Under the pieces are notes generated by a model, which saw nothing but the letters and a program-made list of their open reading frames with translations, was not told the origin of the DNA and ran no database searches. 61,857 bases of DNA from Streptomyces griseicoloratus (lineage in GTDB: Bacteria; Actinomycetota; Actinomycetes; Streptomycetales; Streptomycetaceae), in contig NZ_JACVQF010000206.1 in assembly GCF_014534645.1 (NCBI RefSeq), positions 1 through 61,857 of the forward strand. Direction: 5' to 3'. The translations under genes were made by a program, and so were the position numbers. Below, one piece after another: positions 1-9,009 of this stretch; the stretch's first letter is position 1; every line of letters starts with the position of its first letter.

Positions 1-1
1 G

Positions 2-1024
<1,023 letters not shown>

Positions 1025-1109
1025 AAACCGCGAGACCGGTTTGTTAAATGCCGGTTCTCTCCCGGTCCACATGTCCCCCGTTTCCCTGTCACCTGCCCGA
1101 GGAGGACCG

Positions 1110-1907
1110 ATGAGCGCCCCCACCGCCCTCGTCCAGCAGCACGGTCTCGCCTGGCTCGAAGCCGTCGTGGGCGACGGCTTCGCCCGGTCGCTTCAGGAAG
1201 GCCTCCATCGTTCGGCCTACGGCCGGGCGAGGCGGACCGGCGGGGACTGCGACGCCCCGGTCCGGCTGGAATCGGTGCCCGCGGTGCGTGACCACGGCGA
1301 CCTGGTGTGGCGGGAGCGGCGGCTGCTGGCCCGCACCGTGCACGACGAGCTGGGGACCGCCCTGTCGACCGCCGCCCGCAGGATCGAGCAGCACGCCGCG
1401 GAGCCGGCGGCGTGCTCCCACCTGGATGCGGCCCGCGAGGCGCTCCAGCAGGCCATCGACATCACCCGGCGGCTCACCGGCGGCCTCCACGCGCAGACCG
1501 TGCTGCCGCCGCTGGTCGAAGCGCTGGAGGAGTTCGCGGACACCGTCGGGCCGGGCACGGCGAAGGTGCGGTTCCGGGCGACCGGGGACGAGCGGCTGCT
1601 GGCCGACGTCTGCCGCAGGGAGCTGTTCCTGGCGGCCCGCGAGGCCCTGCACAACGCGCTTCGCCACGCGGGCGCCCGCCAGGTGACGGTGACGCTCCGC
1701 TTCACCCGGCGCTGGGCGCACCTCGGCGTCGTCGACGACGGGGCGGGCTTCGACACCGCGGCGGTCCTGGCGGCGGGCCACCGCGCGCCGGGCCTGCGGT
1801 CGATGGCGGACCGGGTGGAGGACCTGGGCGGCCGCCTCACGGTGGAGAGCACACCCGGCGAGGGCACCCGCGTCGACGTCCACCTGCCCCTGCGGCCGCA
1901 CCCATGA
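1110..1907 (+). CDS. Soluble NarL-type sensor histidine kinase
   Basis: A 265-residue kinase with no membrane segment. Seen: the phosphoacceptor H box HDELGTALS (about residue 78), an N box HNALRHAGA, a G1 box DDGAGFD and a C-terminal GLRSMADRVEDLGG followed by GEGTRVDVHLP, typical of HisKA_3/HATPase_c kinases. The ATG at 1110 has a strong GGAGGA site 4 bases upstream, so the longer reading from 1041 is rejected. No response regulator is adjacent, so it is an orphan in this window. It lies 85 bp after korB on the same strand and converges on the butyrolactone reductase gene. A kinase of this type occupies the same place beside scbA in S. coelicolor (recalled). The signal it senses cannot be read from sequence. 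Confidence 0.85.
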   Translation: MSAPTALVQQHGLAWLEAVVGDGFARSLQEGLHRSAYGRARRTGGDCDAPVRLESVPAVRDHGDLVWRERRLLARTVHDELGTALSTAARRIEQHAAEPAACSHLDAAREALQQAIDITRRLTGGLHAQTVLPPLVEALEEFADTVGPGTAKVRFRATGDERLLADVCRRELFLAAREALHNALRHAGARQVTVTLRFTRRWAHLGVVDDGAGFDTAAVLAAGHRAPGLRSMADRVEDLGGRLTVESTPGEGTRVDVHLPLRPHP

Positions 1908-1926
1908 CGGGACGCGCACGGCGGAA

Positions 1927-1954
1927 GGGGCCCCGCACGGGACGGCGGGGCCCC
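1927..1954. terminator. GC-rich hairpin after the histidine kinase
   Basis: Ten-base arms GGGGCCCCGC and GCGGGGCCCC around an 8-base loop, 19 bases past the kinase stop. There is no U-run, as is common in Streptomyces. It lies between convergent genes. Confidence 0.6.
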
Positions 1955-2022
1955 GGGTGTGCCGTCCGGCGGACCGTGCGGCGCACGCGTCACGCGATGC
2001 GCCCTTCCCGACAACCTGAAGC

Positions 2023-2059
2023 GTGCGTGGGCGCCCCCTGCACAGGGGCGCCCACGCAC
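2023..2059. terminator. Perfect 15-bp stem hairpin between convergent genes
   Basis: Arms GTGCGTGGGCGCCCC and GGGGCGCCCACGCAC are perfectly complementary around a 7-base loop. It lies between the kinase (+) and the reductase (-) and probably terminates both. It is the stronger of two stacked hairpins in this gap. Confidence 0.75.
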
Positions 2060-2119
2060 ACCGGGAGTTTCAGGCACGCGACGAGGACGCTCATCGCGGC
2101 GCCCGTCCGGCCGGGTCCG

Positions 2120-2965
2120 TCAGGCGAACGCCGCGGCGTGGTCGGCCGCCCAGTCCCGGAAGGTCCTGGCCGGCCGGCCCATGAGGTGGCGCACCGTCGG
2201 CAGGACGGTGGCCTTGGCGCCGGCCCGCTGCCGCTCCGCGCTGGCGAGGAACGCCTCGGCCACGGGGCGCGGGTGGCGCCGCAGCAGCCGCTCCTCGGCC
2301 TCGCCCCGGGTGAGCTCCACGAAACGCAGCGGGCGTCCGACGACCTCCGCGAGCTGGGCGGTCTGCTCGGCCGCGCTGATGGCCTCGGGTCCGGACAGGG
2401 CGTACGACCGGCCCTCGTGCCTGCCGGGTTCCGTCAGGGCGCGGACCGCGACGCACGCGATGTCGCGCGGGTCGACGCAGGCGACACGGGAGGTGCCGTA
2501 CAGGGCTCGGACGACGCCTTCCGTGCGGATGCCGTGGGCCCAGGACAGCGTGTTGGACATGAAGGTGCGGGCGCGCAGGAACGTCCAGTCGAGTCCGGAG
2601 TCGCGGATGACGGCCTCGTTGCACCGCTGGGTACGGGTGATGAGGTCGTCGGCACCGGATTCGGTGACGGCGAGCATCGACAGCTTGACCACGTGCCGCA
2701 CACCGGCCTCGCGCGCCGCCTGTACGAAGCGTGCGTCGTCCGGATCGGTGACGCTGTTGGTCACCAGGAAGGCGGCGCGGACGCCGCGCAGGGCCTGGTC
2801 GAGGGAGGCGTGGTCGGCGTAGTCGGCGCGGACGGTCTCGACTCCGGGTCCCGTGACGCTCACCCGCCCGGGGTCCCGGGCGAGGATGCGCACGGCCGGC
2901 TCCCCGCGCAGGAGGTGGGCGACCTCTCGGCCGACCGGGCCCGTCGCCCCGGTCACGAGGATCAT
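2120..2965 (-). CDS. NAD(P)-binding reductase, NmrA/ScbC-like, butyrolactone locus
   Basis: A 281-residue protein with an N-terminal Rossmann motif MILVTGATGPVGREVAHLL (GxTGxxG) and an NmrA/SDR-a layout. A proper GGAAGGAG site precedes the ATG at 2965. It lies 21 bp after the end of the AfsA/ScbA gene on the same strand, so the two are probably co-transcribed. Reductases beside scbA/afsA reduce the 6-keto group or the butenolide double bond during gamma-butyrolactone assembly (ScbB/ScbC, BprA). I infer one of these steps from position. The fold alone would also fit a quinone or flavin reductase. Confidence 0.78.
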   Translation of the reverse strand: MILVTGATGPVGREVAHLLRGEPAVRILARDPGRVSVTGPGVETVRADYADHASLDQALRGVRAAFLVTNSVTDPDDARFVQAAREAGVRHVVKLSMLAVTESGADDLITRTQRCNEAVIRDSGLDWTFLRARTFMSNTLSWAHGIRTEGVVRALYGTSRVACVDPRDIACVAVRALTEPGRHEGRSYALSGPEAISAAEQTAQLAEVVGRPLRFVELTRGEAEERLLRRHPRPVAEAFLASAERQRAGAKATVLPTVRHLMGRPARTFRDWAADHAAAFA

Positions 2966-2986
2966 GACTCTCCTTCCGGGGTGCGG

Positions 2987-3931
2987 TCAGGGCGCGGGGA
3001 CGGTTCCGGACAGGGTGGCGGTGAAGACGCTCTCGGCGTCCTGCTGTCCGGTGACGCGGACGGTGGTGGTGCCGGGGCGGGTGTCGGTGAGCACCGTGGC
3101 CCTGATCCAGCAGGGGCGGTCGAACTCGGCGTACCGGTCGAAGCGGGTGACGCCGGCGGTGGGGACGAACCGTTCGCCGGCGGTGGCGGCGCAGGCGGCC
3201 TGGCGGGCGGCCTCCAGCAGGAGCATGCCGGGCACGTGGTCCTTGGGTCCCTGGAAGAGGGTGCCGTGGGAGGTGTCCACGCGCAGTTCCCAGAGGTTGT
3301 CGTGGGGCGTGGAGGACAGCAGGACGTCCTCGGTGCGGGTGCGGCCGGCCAGGGCCGTGGGCAGCGGCCTGGAGGTGGCCCGCCAGGCGCGGGGCTGGGC
3401 GTGCTCGCCGCGCATCCGCCGGTAGACGGACGGGGCTATGAAGCGGGTCAGGCCGGTGCCGGTGGCGACGAGCCGGCCGTCGCGGCGGACGAGCCAGTCG
3501 ACCCGGCCCCGCACGAGGCTGGTGCCGCGCCAGGCGAGATCGGAGCAGATGGTCTCGATGTCCAGTTCGGCCGGTTCACCCCCGGCCCCGAGGTGTTCGG
3601 GGTAGCAGACGTGGTCCAGGCCGGACATCAGGAAGTGGTGGCCGACCGGGACGCCGTACCCGGCGTGGAAGACGAGCATGGCGGACTGCCGCATCGTCTC
3701 CATGAGGAGCAGCGGATCGTGCCGGTCTCCGTGCACGGGCGCGAAGAACGGGTGGTCGTGGGGCAGTCGTGCGGTGACCGAGAACCGGTTCTCGTCCGTG
3801 CGCGTCCAACTGTCCGCGAAGGCGTCTCCTGGTTGCGTCCGGTGGACCAGCTCCAGGGGAACCGGCAGGCCGGTTCTGGTCTGCGGCCTGGTGGCTACGG
3901 CTGGTCGCGGCAAAACGATTTCTGGATACAT
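2987..3931 (-). CDS. scbA: Gamma-butyrolactone synthase, AfsA/ScbA family
   Basis: A 314-residue protein, the length I remember for S. coelicolor ScbA. The family condenses a beta-ketoacyl chain with dihydroxyacetone phosphate, the first step of butyrolactone signal synthesis. Two AfsA hot-dog repeats are visible. The N-terminal one carries LPHDHPFFAPVHGDRHDPLL and METMRQSAMLVFHAGYGVP. The C-terminal one carries FQGPKDHVPGMLLLEAARQAA. The ATG at 3931 follows a GGGGGG stretch; an in-frame ATG at 3949 would add six residues. A much longer open frame runs on to 4618, but it crosses the divergent scbR gene and is not real. Transcription faces scbR across the ARE, so ScbR probably controls it. Confidence 0.95.
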   Translation of the reverse strand: MYPEIVLPRPAVATRPQTRTGLPVPLELVHRTQPGDAFADSWTRTDENRFSVTARLPHDHPFFAPVHGDRHDPLLLMETMRQSAMLVFHAGYGVPVGHHFLMSGLDHVCYPEHLGAGGEPAELDIETICSDLAWRGTSLVRGRVDWLVRRDGRLVATGTGLTRFIAPSVYRRMRGEHAQPRAWRATSRPLPTALAGRTRTEDVLLSSTPHDNLWELRVDTSHGTLFQGPKDHVPGMLLLEAARQAACAATAGERFVPTAGVTRFDRYAEFDRPCWIRATVLTDTRPGTTTVRVTGQQDAESVFTATLSGTVPAP

Positions 3932-3986
3932 GGGTCCCCCCGGGCACATGGCGAGCGAACTGATCGGTGGTGCGCGCGCACTGATA

Positions 3987-4010
3987 AGATACAGACTAGG
4001 CGGTTTTTTT
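3987..4010. promoter_or_regulatory. Autoregulatory element (ARE), ScbR binding site
   Basis: Matches the butyrolactone-receptor ARE consensus (ANAWACNNACY, three bases, CGGTTKKTTT) at every defined position: it begins AGATACAGACT and ends CGGTTTTTTT. It lies 56 bp upstream of the scbA start and 66 bp upstream of the scbR start, so one site can repress both. Release by a gamma-butyrolactone ligand is the known mechanism for this family. Confidence 0.93.
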
Positions 4011-4075
4011 TCTAGGGTGACCAGTCCGGACCGGATGTGGTCGCCGAGCGAGATGCAATGACTGAGGAGGCAGGC

Positions 4076-4720
4076 GTGGCCAAGCAGGACCGCGCGATCC
4101 GCACCCGCCAGACGATCCTGGAGGCCGCAGCGGTCGTCTTCGAACGGCAGGGGTACCAGGCGGCGACCATCACCGAGATCCTCAAGGTGGCCGGCGTGAC
4201 CAAGGGCGCTCTCTACTTCCACTTCGAGTCCAAGGAGGAGCTGGCCCTGGGCGTGTTCGACGCGCAGGAGCCGCCGGAACAGGTGCCCCCGCAGCCCCTG
4301 AAGCTCCAAGAGCTGGTCGACACGGGCCTGTGGTTCATCCACCGGCTGCGCACCAACCTGCTGACGCGGGCGGGGGTACGGCTCTCCATGGACCAGCAGG
4401 CGCACACCCTCGACCGGCGCGGACCGTTCCTGCGGTGGAGGGAGATGCTGCTGAGTCTGCTGGACCAGGCCCGGGAGAACGGCGAACTGCTGCCGCACGT
4501 GGACACCTCCGAGTCGGCGGACCTGATCATGGGCGCCTTCACCGGCATCCAGATGGTGTCGCAGACCCTCAGCGACTACGCGGACCTGGAGGAGCGCTAC
4601 ATCTCCATGCAGCGCCACGTCCTGCCCAGCCTGGCGGTGCCCTCGGTGCTCGCCGCGCTGGACCTGTCACCGGGCCGCACCGAGCGCATCACGGCCGAAC
4701 TGGCCGCCGTGCAGGACTGA
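4076..4720 (+). CDS. scbR: Gamma-butyrolactone receptor, TetR family (ScbR/ArpA)
   Basis: A 214-residue TetR repressor. Its N-terminus AKQDRAIRTRQTILEAA and helix-turn-helix TITEILKVAGVTKGALYFHF are almost identical to S. coelicolor ScbR as I recall it, and the ligand domain keeps AGVRLSMDQQAH and RRGPF. I chose the GTG at 4076, which has a GAGGAGG site 5 bases upstream and gives the ScbR N-terminus. An earlier in-frame start at 4037 would add 13 residues with no family support. It diverges from scbA across the ARE, so autoregulation is expected. With scbA and the reductase it forms a complete butyrolactone quorum module. Confidence 0.95.
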   Translation: MAKQDRAIRTRQTILEAAAVVFERQGYQAATITEILKVAGVTKGALYFHFESKEELALGVFDAQEPPEQVPPQPLKLQELVDTGLWFIHRLRTNLLTRAGVRLSMDQQAHTLDRRGPFLRWREMLLSLLDQARENGELLPHVDTSESADLIMGAFTGIQMVSQTLSDYADLEERYISMQRHVLPSLAVPSVLAALDLSPGRTERITAELAAVQD

Positions 4721-5030
4721 TCCACGCGTACGACCGCGGGGGCGGACCCGCACGCGCGAGCCACCCGGTCCCCTCCCCCGTTCCCCTCGACCCGAGCCCG
4801 CCCCGGCCCCGTTCCCCCACGGCGCCACCCGGCGGGCCTCGTCACTTCCGTGGCAGCGGCGGGGCGATCACGAGCCGTGGCACGTCCTGCTGCCCCGCTC
4901 CCGCACCCCGGCCATGCCGTCCTGCCCGCCCGCGGCGACAGGGCCGCGTCTCCGCGCCGATCGCCGCGCAGCCCCTGGCGGCACGCTGCCATGACCGTCC
5001 GCGCGCCTCACCGCGGGGGCGGCCGCGCGT
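4721..5030. other. Non-coding gap between convergent scbR and a kinase gene
   Basis: 310 bp of GC-rich sequence between two 3' ends. I see no convincing gene, strong hairpin or operator. Confidence 0.5.
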
Positions 5031-6281
5031 TCACGCCCACGGCAGCCGCGCCCGCACCTCGAAGCCGCCGTCGGCCGTGGGACCGTGCGTCAGCGTGCCG
5101 CCCGCCAGCGTGGCACGCTCGGACAGGCCGATCAGGCCCTGCCCGGAACCGGGGACGCGCGGCGCCTCGCCCTCGGGCGCCGTGTTGCGCACGGTCACGG
5201 CGAGGCCGTCGCCGGGGCCTCCGGCGACCGACACCGTGACCTCCGTACCGGGCGCGTGCTTGCGGGCGTTGGTCAGGGCCTCCTGGGCGATGCGGTAGGC
5301 GGTGCGCCCCACGGAGGCGGGCACGGCGGCGGGGTCGGCGACCCGACCGGCGAGGGTGACCTTCATACCGGCCTCGCGGGACTCGGCGACGAGCTCGTCG
5401 AGGGCCGCGAGCGTCGGCTGGGGGCGGCCCGCGTCGTCGGCGTCGGCCGCCCGCAGCACGCCGATGATCTCCCGCAGGTCCTGCAGCGCCTCGTGCGCGC
5501 TCTCCCGGATGACGCCCGCGGCCCGCGCCACCTCCTCGCGGGAGGCGTCGGGCCGGAACTCCAGGGCGCCCGCGTGGACGCTCAGCAGCGTCAGCCGGTG
5601 CGCCAGGACGTCGTGCATCTCGCGGGCGATGGCCTCACGGGCGAGCCGCTGCGCCTGCTCGGCCCGCAGCCGTGCCTCCGCCTCCGCGTGCCGGGCCCGG
5701 TCGCGCAGGCTCAGCAGGAGCTGCCGTTTGGCCCGGACGAGCATCCCCCAGCCGGCGACCGTGGCGGTCAGCAGCACGCCGAAGAGGGCCGCGCCGAGGT
5801 ACGGCACCCCGGGCTCCGGGCGCAGCCAGTAGTAGACCGCCTGCACCGCCGCGCACGCGCCGCCCACCCAGGCCACGTACCGGAAGGGCCGGTGCACGGC
5901 GAGGGTGAAGAGGGAGACCAGGACGGCGCCGCCCGCGGTGCCCGAGACGAGCCCGGCCGGCACCATCGCCACCGCCAGGCCGACCGGCCACCGGCGCCTG
6001 AGCCAGACGGCGGCGCAGGCGAGGGCACCGATCAGCTGGTCGACGGCCTCCACGGCCTTCGGGAGGTCCGGCTCCTGCTCGAGCGTGTCCATGGCGAGGA
6101 TGCCGACGAGCACGGCGAGCAGGAAGCAGCCGAAGTCGACGATCCAGTCGCGTGCCGTACGCCGTGGCCTGCGCCCCGACGGTTCCGCGGCCGGGTCGAG
6201 CCCCTCGATCACCGCCGACGGCAGCATCCAGCGCCGCTCCGGGAAGGGCGGGGTCGTCCGCACCGGCCTGTACTCACTCAC
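5031..6281 (-). CDS. Membrane sensor histidine kinase, NarL/DesK type
   Basis: A 416-residue kinase. Several hydrophobic segments lie at about residues 45-150 (FGCFLLAVLVGILAM, LIGALACAAVWL, GLAVAMVPAGLVSG, LGAALFGVLLTATVAGWGML). A charged linker follows, then the HisKA_3 H box EMHDVLAHRLTLLSVHAG and an HATPase_c domain with NARKHAPGTEV and GSGQGLIGLSERATLAGG. The GTG at 6281 gives MSEYRPVRTT; an in-frame TTG at 6290 is an alternative. Such kinases normally pair with a LuxR-type response regulator, but none is adjacent. The stimulus is unknown. Confidence 0.87.
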   Translation of the reverse strand: MSEYRPVRTTPPFPERRWMLPSAVIEGLDPAAEPSGRRPRRTARDWIVDFGCFLLAVLVGILAMDTLEQEPDLPKAVEAVDQLIGALACAAVWLRRRWPVGLAVAMVPAGLVSGTAGGAVLVSLFTLAVHRPFRYVAWVGGACAAVQAVYYWLRPEPGVPYLGAALFGVLLTATVAGWGMLVRAKRQLLLSLRDRARHAEAEARLRAEQAQRLAREAIAREMHDVLAHRLTLLSVHAGALEFRPDASREEVARAAGVIRESAHEALQDLREIIGVLRAADADDAGRPQPTLAALDELVAESREAGMKVTLAGRVADPAAVPASVGRTAYRIAQEALTNARKHAPGTEVTVSVAGGPGDGLAVTVRNTAPEGEAPRVPGSGQGLIGLSERATLAGGTLTHGPTADGGFEVRARLPWA

Positions 6282-6460
6282 AATCGACAAATCTACGCAG
6301 CGCCCGCCGCGGTCGGCGCCGCGAGCGCCGGATCACCGACCAAAGTCGCACGGCCCGAGACTTTCGGCGGGCGGACCGGCCGGAAGGGGCGCCTTCCGTC
6401 GGGCCGGTCTCGCCCCGCGGCCGATGTGGGTGGGGGGTCCGCGGGGCGAGAGTCTGTGTC

Positions 6461-6667
6461 ATGAAGCAGTTGCTGGAGATCCTGGGAATCATCGCGATCG
6501 TGCAGGGCGTGGCGGGCCTGGTGCACGAGTTCACCGACTGGAACTGGGGCCTGGTCCAGCGGATCGGCCTCCTCGACGGGTACGAGATCTACGCGAGCAT
6601 CGCACTGCTCGTGCTGGGCGGCGCCCTGTTCGCCGCCGCCGAGAGCCGGAAGCCCGGGTCCGGCTGA
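6461..6667 (+). CDS. Small membrane protein (68 aa), unknown function
   Basis: Begins MKQLLEILGIIAIVQGVAGL. It has two hydrophobic segments (about residues 4-20 and 45-60, IYASIALLVLGGALFAAAE) with a polar stretch HEFTDWNWGLVQRIGLLDGYE between them, so a two-pass membrane hairpin is likely. I do not recognise the family. It diverges from the kinase gene across about 180 bp. No strong ribosome-binding site is visible (GGGGCGAGAG lies about 10 bases upstream). Codon use fits Streptomyces coding sequence. Confidence 0.7.
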   Translation: MKQLLEILGIIAIVQGVAGLVHEFTDWNWGLVQRIGLLDGYEIYASIALLVLGGALFAAAESRKPGSG

Positions 6668-6679
6668 TCGCCGGCCGCC

Positions 6680-6705
6680 GGGCCCCGGTTCCGAAGGCCG
6701 GGCCC
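6680..6705. terminator. Hairpin between convergent small membrane protein and ribonuclease genes
   Basis: Arms GGGCCCCGG and CCGGGCCC lie in the 47-bp gap between two 3' ends. A second palindrome, GGGCCCGCGGGCCC, overlaps the right arm. Probably a bidirectional terminator. Confidence 0.45.
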
Positions 6706-6714
6706 GCGGGCCCG

Positions 6715-7110
6715 TCAGCAGCCGTAGTCGACGAGGTCGAACGAGGCGTAGTGGTCGGCCGTGTAGTAGTCCTCCTGGTACTGCTCACCGGTCACGATGC
6801 GGCGCGCGCCGCGGGTCGGGGAGCCGGGCGTGATGACCGTGTACTCGTGGTAGTAGCCGGCGGACCGGCTCGGCAGGATGCCTTCCCGGTTCTGGAAGAC
6901 AGTCCCGTCCTGCTCGTACGGGAAGGGGCCGCCCTGCTCGATCAGGTCGAGCGTGTCGTGCGCCTGCGGGGGCAGGTCGCTGTAGCAGATGTCGCCGACC
7001 GCGGTGGCGGCGGCACCTGCCGGGGTCGCGGAGACGGTGCCGCCGACGAGCAGGGCGGACAGGACTGCGGCTGCGGCGCCGGTCCGAGCGGCGCGTGGGG
7101 GGAATCGCAT
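6715..7110 (-). CDS. Secreted guanyl-specific ribonuclease (RNase Sa/St type)
   Basis: A 131-residue precursor with a signal peptide at about residues 1-34 (basic MRFPPRAARTG, hydrophobic core, ATPAGA-type cleavage). The mature part matches microbial RNase N1/T1 enzymes such as RNase Sa: LPPQAHDTLDLIEQGGPFPY, DGTVFQNREG, YYHEYTVITPG (the general-base Glu), ARRI (the Arg) and DHYASFDLVDYGC (the catalytic His). The two cysteines (ICYSDL and the last residue) would form the usual disulfide. It cleaves RNA 3' of guanosine outside the cell. No barstar-type inhibitor gene is adjacent. Confidence 0.93.
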   Translation of the reverse strand: MRFPPRAARTGAAAAVLSALLVGGTVSATPAGAAATAVGDICYSDLPPQAHDTLDLIEQGGPFPYEQDGTVFQNREGILPSRSAGYYHEYTVITPGSPTRGARRIVTGEQYQEDYYTADHYASFDLVDYGC

Positions 7111-7255
7111 GACCTCATGATGACGCGCGTAGACGATGGCATGTCAATGACAAGACCGTGGATTTTCCCGGGAAGTCCCGTGTGTTTTCGGCGAGTTGAC
7201 CTGCCGCCCGGCCCCGGTCCCCCGGCACGCGCCCGAGCGGCACGGCGTGGCGCGG

Positions 7256-7882
7256 CTACGCGTTCTCCGGGAGGTCGTAGGAGCCGTACTCGGGGCGGCC
7301 GGCCAGGTCGTACGAGTGGATGGACACGCCCGCGGCCGTGACGCTCCCGGCGGTGTGCCGGAACGCGGTCGGCACGGTGCCCTCCGCGAACAGGCGGCGC
7401 CCGGCGCCCAGCACGACCGGGAAGGTCAGCAGGTGGACGGTGTCGACGAGGCCGAGCGCCAGCAGGGACCGGGCGAGGACACCGCTGCCGTGCACCTGGA
7501 GCTCGCCGTCGGTACGTTCCTTGAGCCCGGTGACCTCCTTGGCGAGGTCGCCGCCGATCACGGTGGTGCCCTCCCACCCGGCCCGGTCGAGGGTGGTCGA
7601 CACCACGTACTTCGGCAGGCGGTTCAGCCTGGACGCGACGGGGTCGGCGGGATCGGTCACCTTCGGCCAGTACGACGCGAAGATCTCGTACGTCAGCCGG
7701 CCGAGGAGGAAGGCGCCGGACCGGTCGAAGACCGCGCCGATGAACCGGCCGAAGTCGTCGTCGCCGTAGGGCACGCTCCAGCCGCCCTGCTCGAAGCCGT
7801 CGCGGGTGTCCTCCTGCGGGCCGCCGGGTGCCTGGTGGACGCCGTCGAGGGTGACGAAGGAGGTGAGGACCAGCTTTCCCAT
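7256..7882 (-). CDS. RibD C-terminal/dihydrofolate reductase-like protein
   Basis: A 208-residue protein with the RibD_C fold: N-terminal GKLVLTSFVTLDGVHQAPGG, a central FLLGRLTYEIFASYWP and the nucleotide-binding stretch LQVHGSGVLARSLLALGLVDTVHLLTFPVVLGAGRRLF in two halves. Members bind NADPH, but most have no assigned substrate and are annotated only as DHFR-family. The ATG at 7882 gives the family N-terminus. It diverges from the SDR gene across 150 bp. Confidence 0.88.
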   Translation of the reverse strand: MGKLVLTSFVTLDGVHQAPGGPQEDTRDGFEQGGWSVPYGDDDFGRFIGAVFDRSGAFLLGRLTYEIFASYWPKVTDPADPVASRLNRLPKYVVSTTLDRAGWEGTTVIGGDLAKEVTGLKERTDGELQVHGSGVLARSLLALGLVDTVHLLTFPVVLGAGRRLFAEGTVPTAFRHTAGSVTAAGVSIHSYDLAGRPEYGSYDLPENA

Positions 7883-8032
7883 GGCGGGTGCCTGCTTTCC
7901 GGTGCTCGGGGATCTGCCGTCATCAGCTCAGACCCCGCCGGCACCCGCAACTCATCGCCCGCGCGAACGCCGCCTCACGTCGACGTCCGATCGCCGCCAG
8001 CGCGGGGGGTGCGCGGACGCTGGGATGGACTC

Positions 8033-8800
8033 ATGAACACGAACTCATGGACGGACAACTCTTCGGGAACCCTGGCCGGCCGGACGGCCCTGGTGACGGG
8101 CGGCAGCCGTGGCATCGGCGCGGCGACGGCACTCCGGCTCGCGCGGGAGGGCGCGGACGTGGCCCTCACCTACGTGAACGGCAAGGACGCGGCCGAGGAC
8201 GTCGTACGGGCCGTCGGGGCGCTGGGGCGCCGGGCGGTCGCGCTGCGGGCGGACTCCGCCGACGCCGAGGAGGCGGCCGGGGTCGTGGAGCACGCGGCCC
8301 AGGCGCTCGGGGGCGGACTCGACGTGCTGGTGAACAACGTGGGCGTGGGGCTGCTGGGACCGCTGGAGGGGCTGTCGCTCGCCGATGTCGACCGGGTCCT
8401 CGCCGTGAACGTCCGCGGGGTCTTCCTGACCTCCCAGGCGGCCGCGGCGCGCATGGCGGAGGGCGGCCGGATCATCACCGTCGGCACCTGCATGACCCAG
8501 CGTGTGCCCGGCCCCGGCGGCACGCTGTACGCGATGAGCAAGTCGGCGCTCATCGGGCTGACGAAGGCCCTGGCGAGGGAGCTGGGTCCGCGGGGGATCA
8601 CGGCGAACATCGTCCACCCCGGGCCGATCGACACCGACATGAACCCGGCGGACGGTCCCTACGCGCACGGCCAGGCGGCCATGACCGCGCTGGGACGGTT
8701 CGGCACGGTGGAGGAGGTGGCGTCGACGGTCGCGTACCTGGCGGCGGCGACGTATGTCACGGGGGCGGAGTTCTCGGTGGACGGGGGTCACGCGGCGTAA
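8033..8800 (+). CDS. Short-chain dehydrogenase/reductase (classical SDR)
   Basis: A 255-residue classical SDR with cofactor motif TGGSRGIGAATALRLA (about residues 19-34), NNVG, catalytic YAMSK and a C-terminal GAEFSVDGG. The catalytic Ser is not in its usual form: IITVGTCMTQ occupies the GS position, so Thr (or the next Cys) replaces Ser, with one extra loop residue. The family reduces ketones or oxidises alcohols with NAD(P)H. The substrate is unknown. A role in butyrolactone or antibiotic ketoreduction is possible from its position near scbA, but nothing shows it. The ATG at 8033 is the first residue before a conventional SDR N-terminus. Confidence 0.88.
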   Translation: MNTNSWTDNSSGTLAGRTALVTGGSRGIGAATALRLAREGADVALTYVNGKDAAEDVVRAVGALGRRAVALRADSADAEEAAGVVEHAAQALGGGLDVLVNNVGVGLLGPLEGLSLADVDRVLAVNVRGVFLTSQAAAARMAEGGRIITVGTCMTQRVPGPGGTLYAMSKSALIGLTKALARELGPRGITANIVHPGPIDTDMNPADGPYAHGQAAMTALGRFGTVEEVASTVAYLAAATYVTGAEFSVDGGHAA

Positions 8801-8817
8801 CTCAGCCTGCGGGCAGT

Positions 8818-8838
8818 CGTGCCGCTTGGGGCGGCACG
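8818..8838. terminator. Hairpin after the SDR gene
   Basis: Perfect arms CGTGCCGC and GCGGCACG around a 5-base loop, 17 bases after the SDR stop codon. Confidence 0.6.
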
Positions 8839-8957
8839 GGTGGGCGCAGGCGGCACCCCGTCAGCGCCGGGCAGCGCGCCCACCCCCACCCAGCACAGAC
8901 GCCCGGGCGCAGGGCTGCCCGCCGGCTACGCAAGGTGCGCAGGCTCTGCACACTGCG

Positions 8958-8997
8958 CGCGGGGCGCACCGGTGCTGTCCGGCCGGTGCGCCCCGCG
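8958..8997. terminator. Perfect 15-bp stem hairpin after allantoicase
   Basis: Arms CGCGGGGCGCACCGG and CCGGTGCGCCCCGCG with a 10-base loop, 12 bases beyond the allantoicase stop. Probable terminator for the allB-alc transcript. Confidence 0.7.
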
Positions 8998-9009
8998 GGT
9001 CCTGGTGGA

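Noticed and set aside
3780-3793. Palindrome GAGAACCGGTTCTC inside scbA
   Set aside because: It is perfect, but it lies mid-gene, is not AT-rich like an ARE and is readily explained by codon content. It could be a secondary site but has no support.
1307-4015. Long + strand open frame of about 900 codons across several genes
   Set aside because: It is Gly/Arg/Ala-rich, overlaps well-supported genes on both strands (kinase, reductase, scbA) and is the usual open-frame artefact of high-GC DNA.
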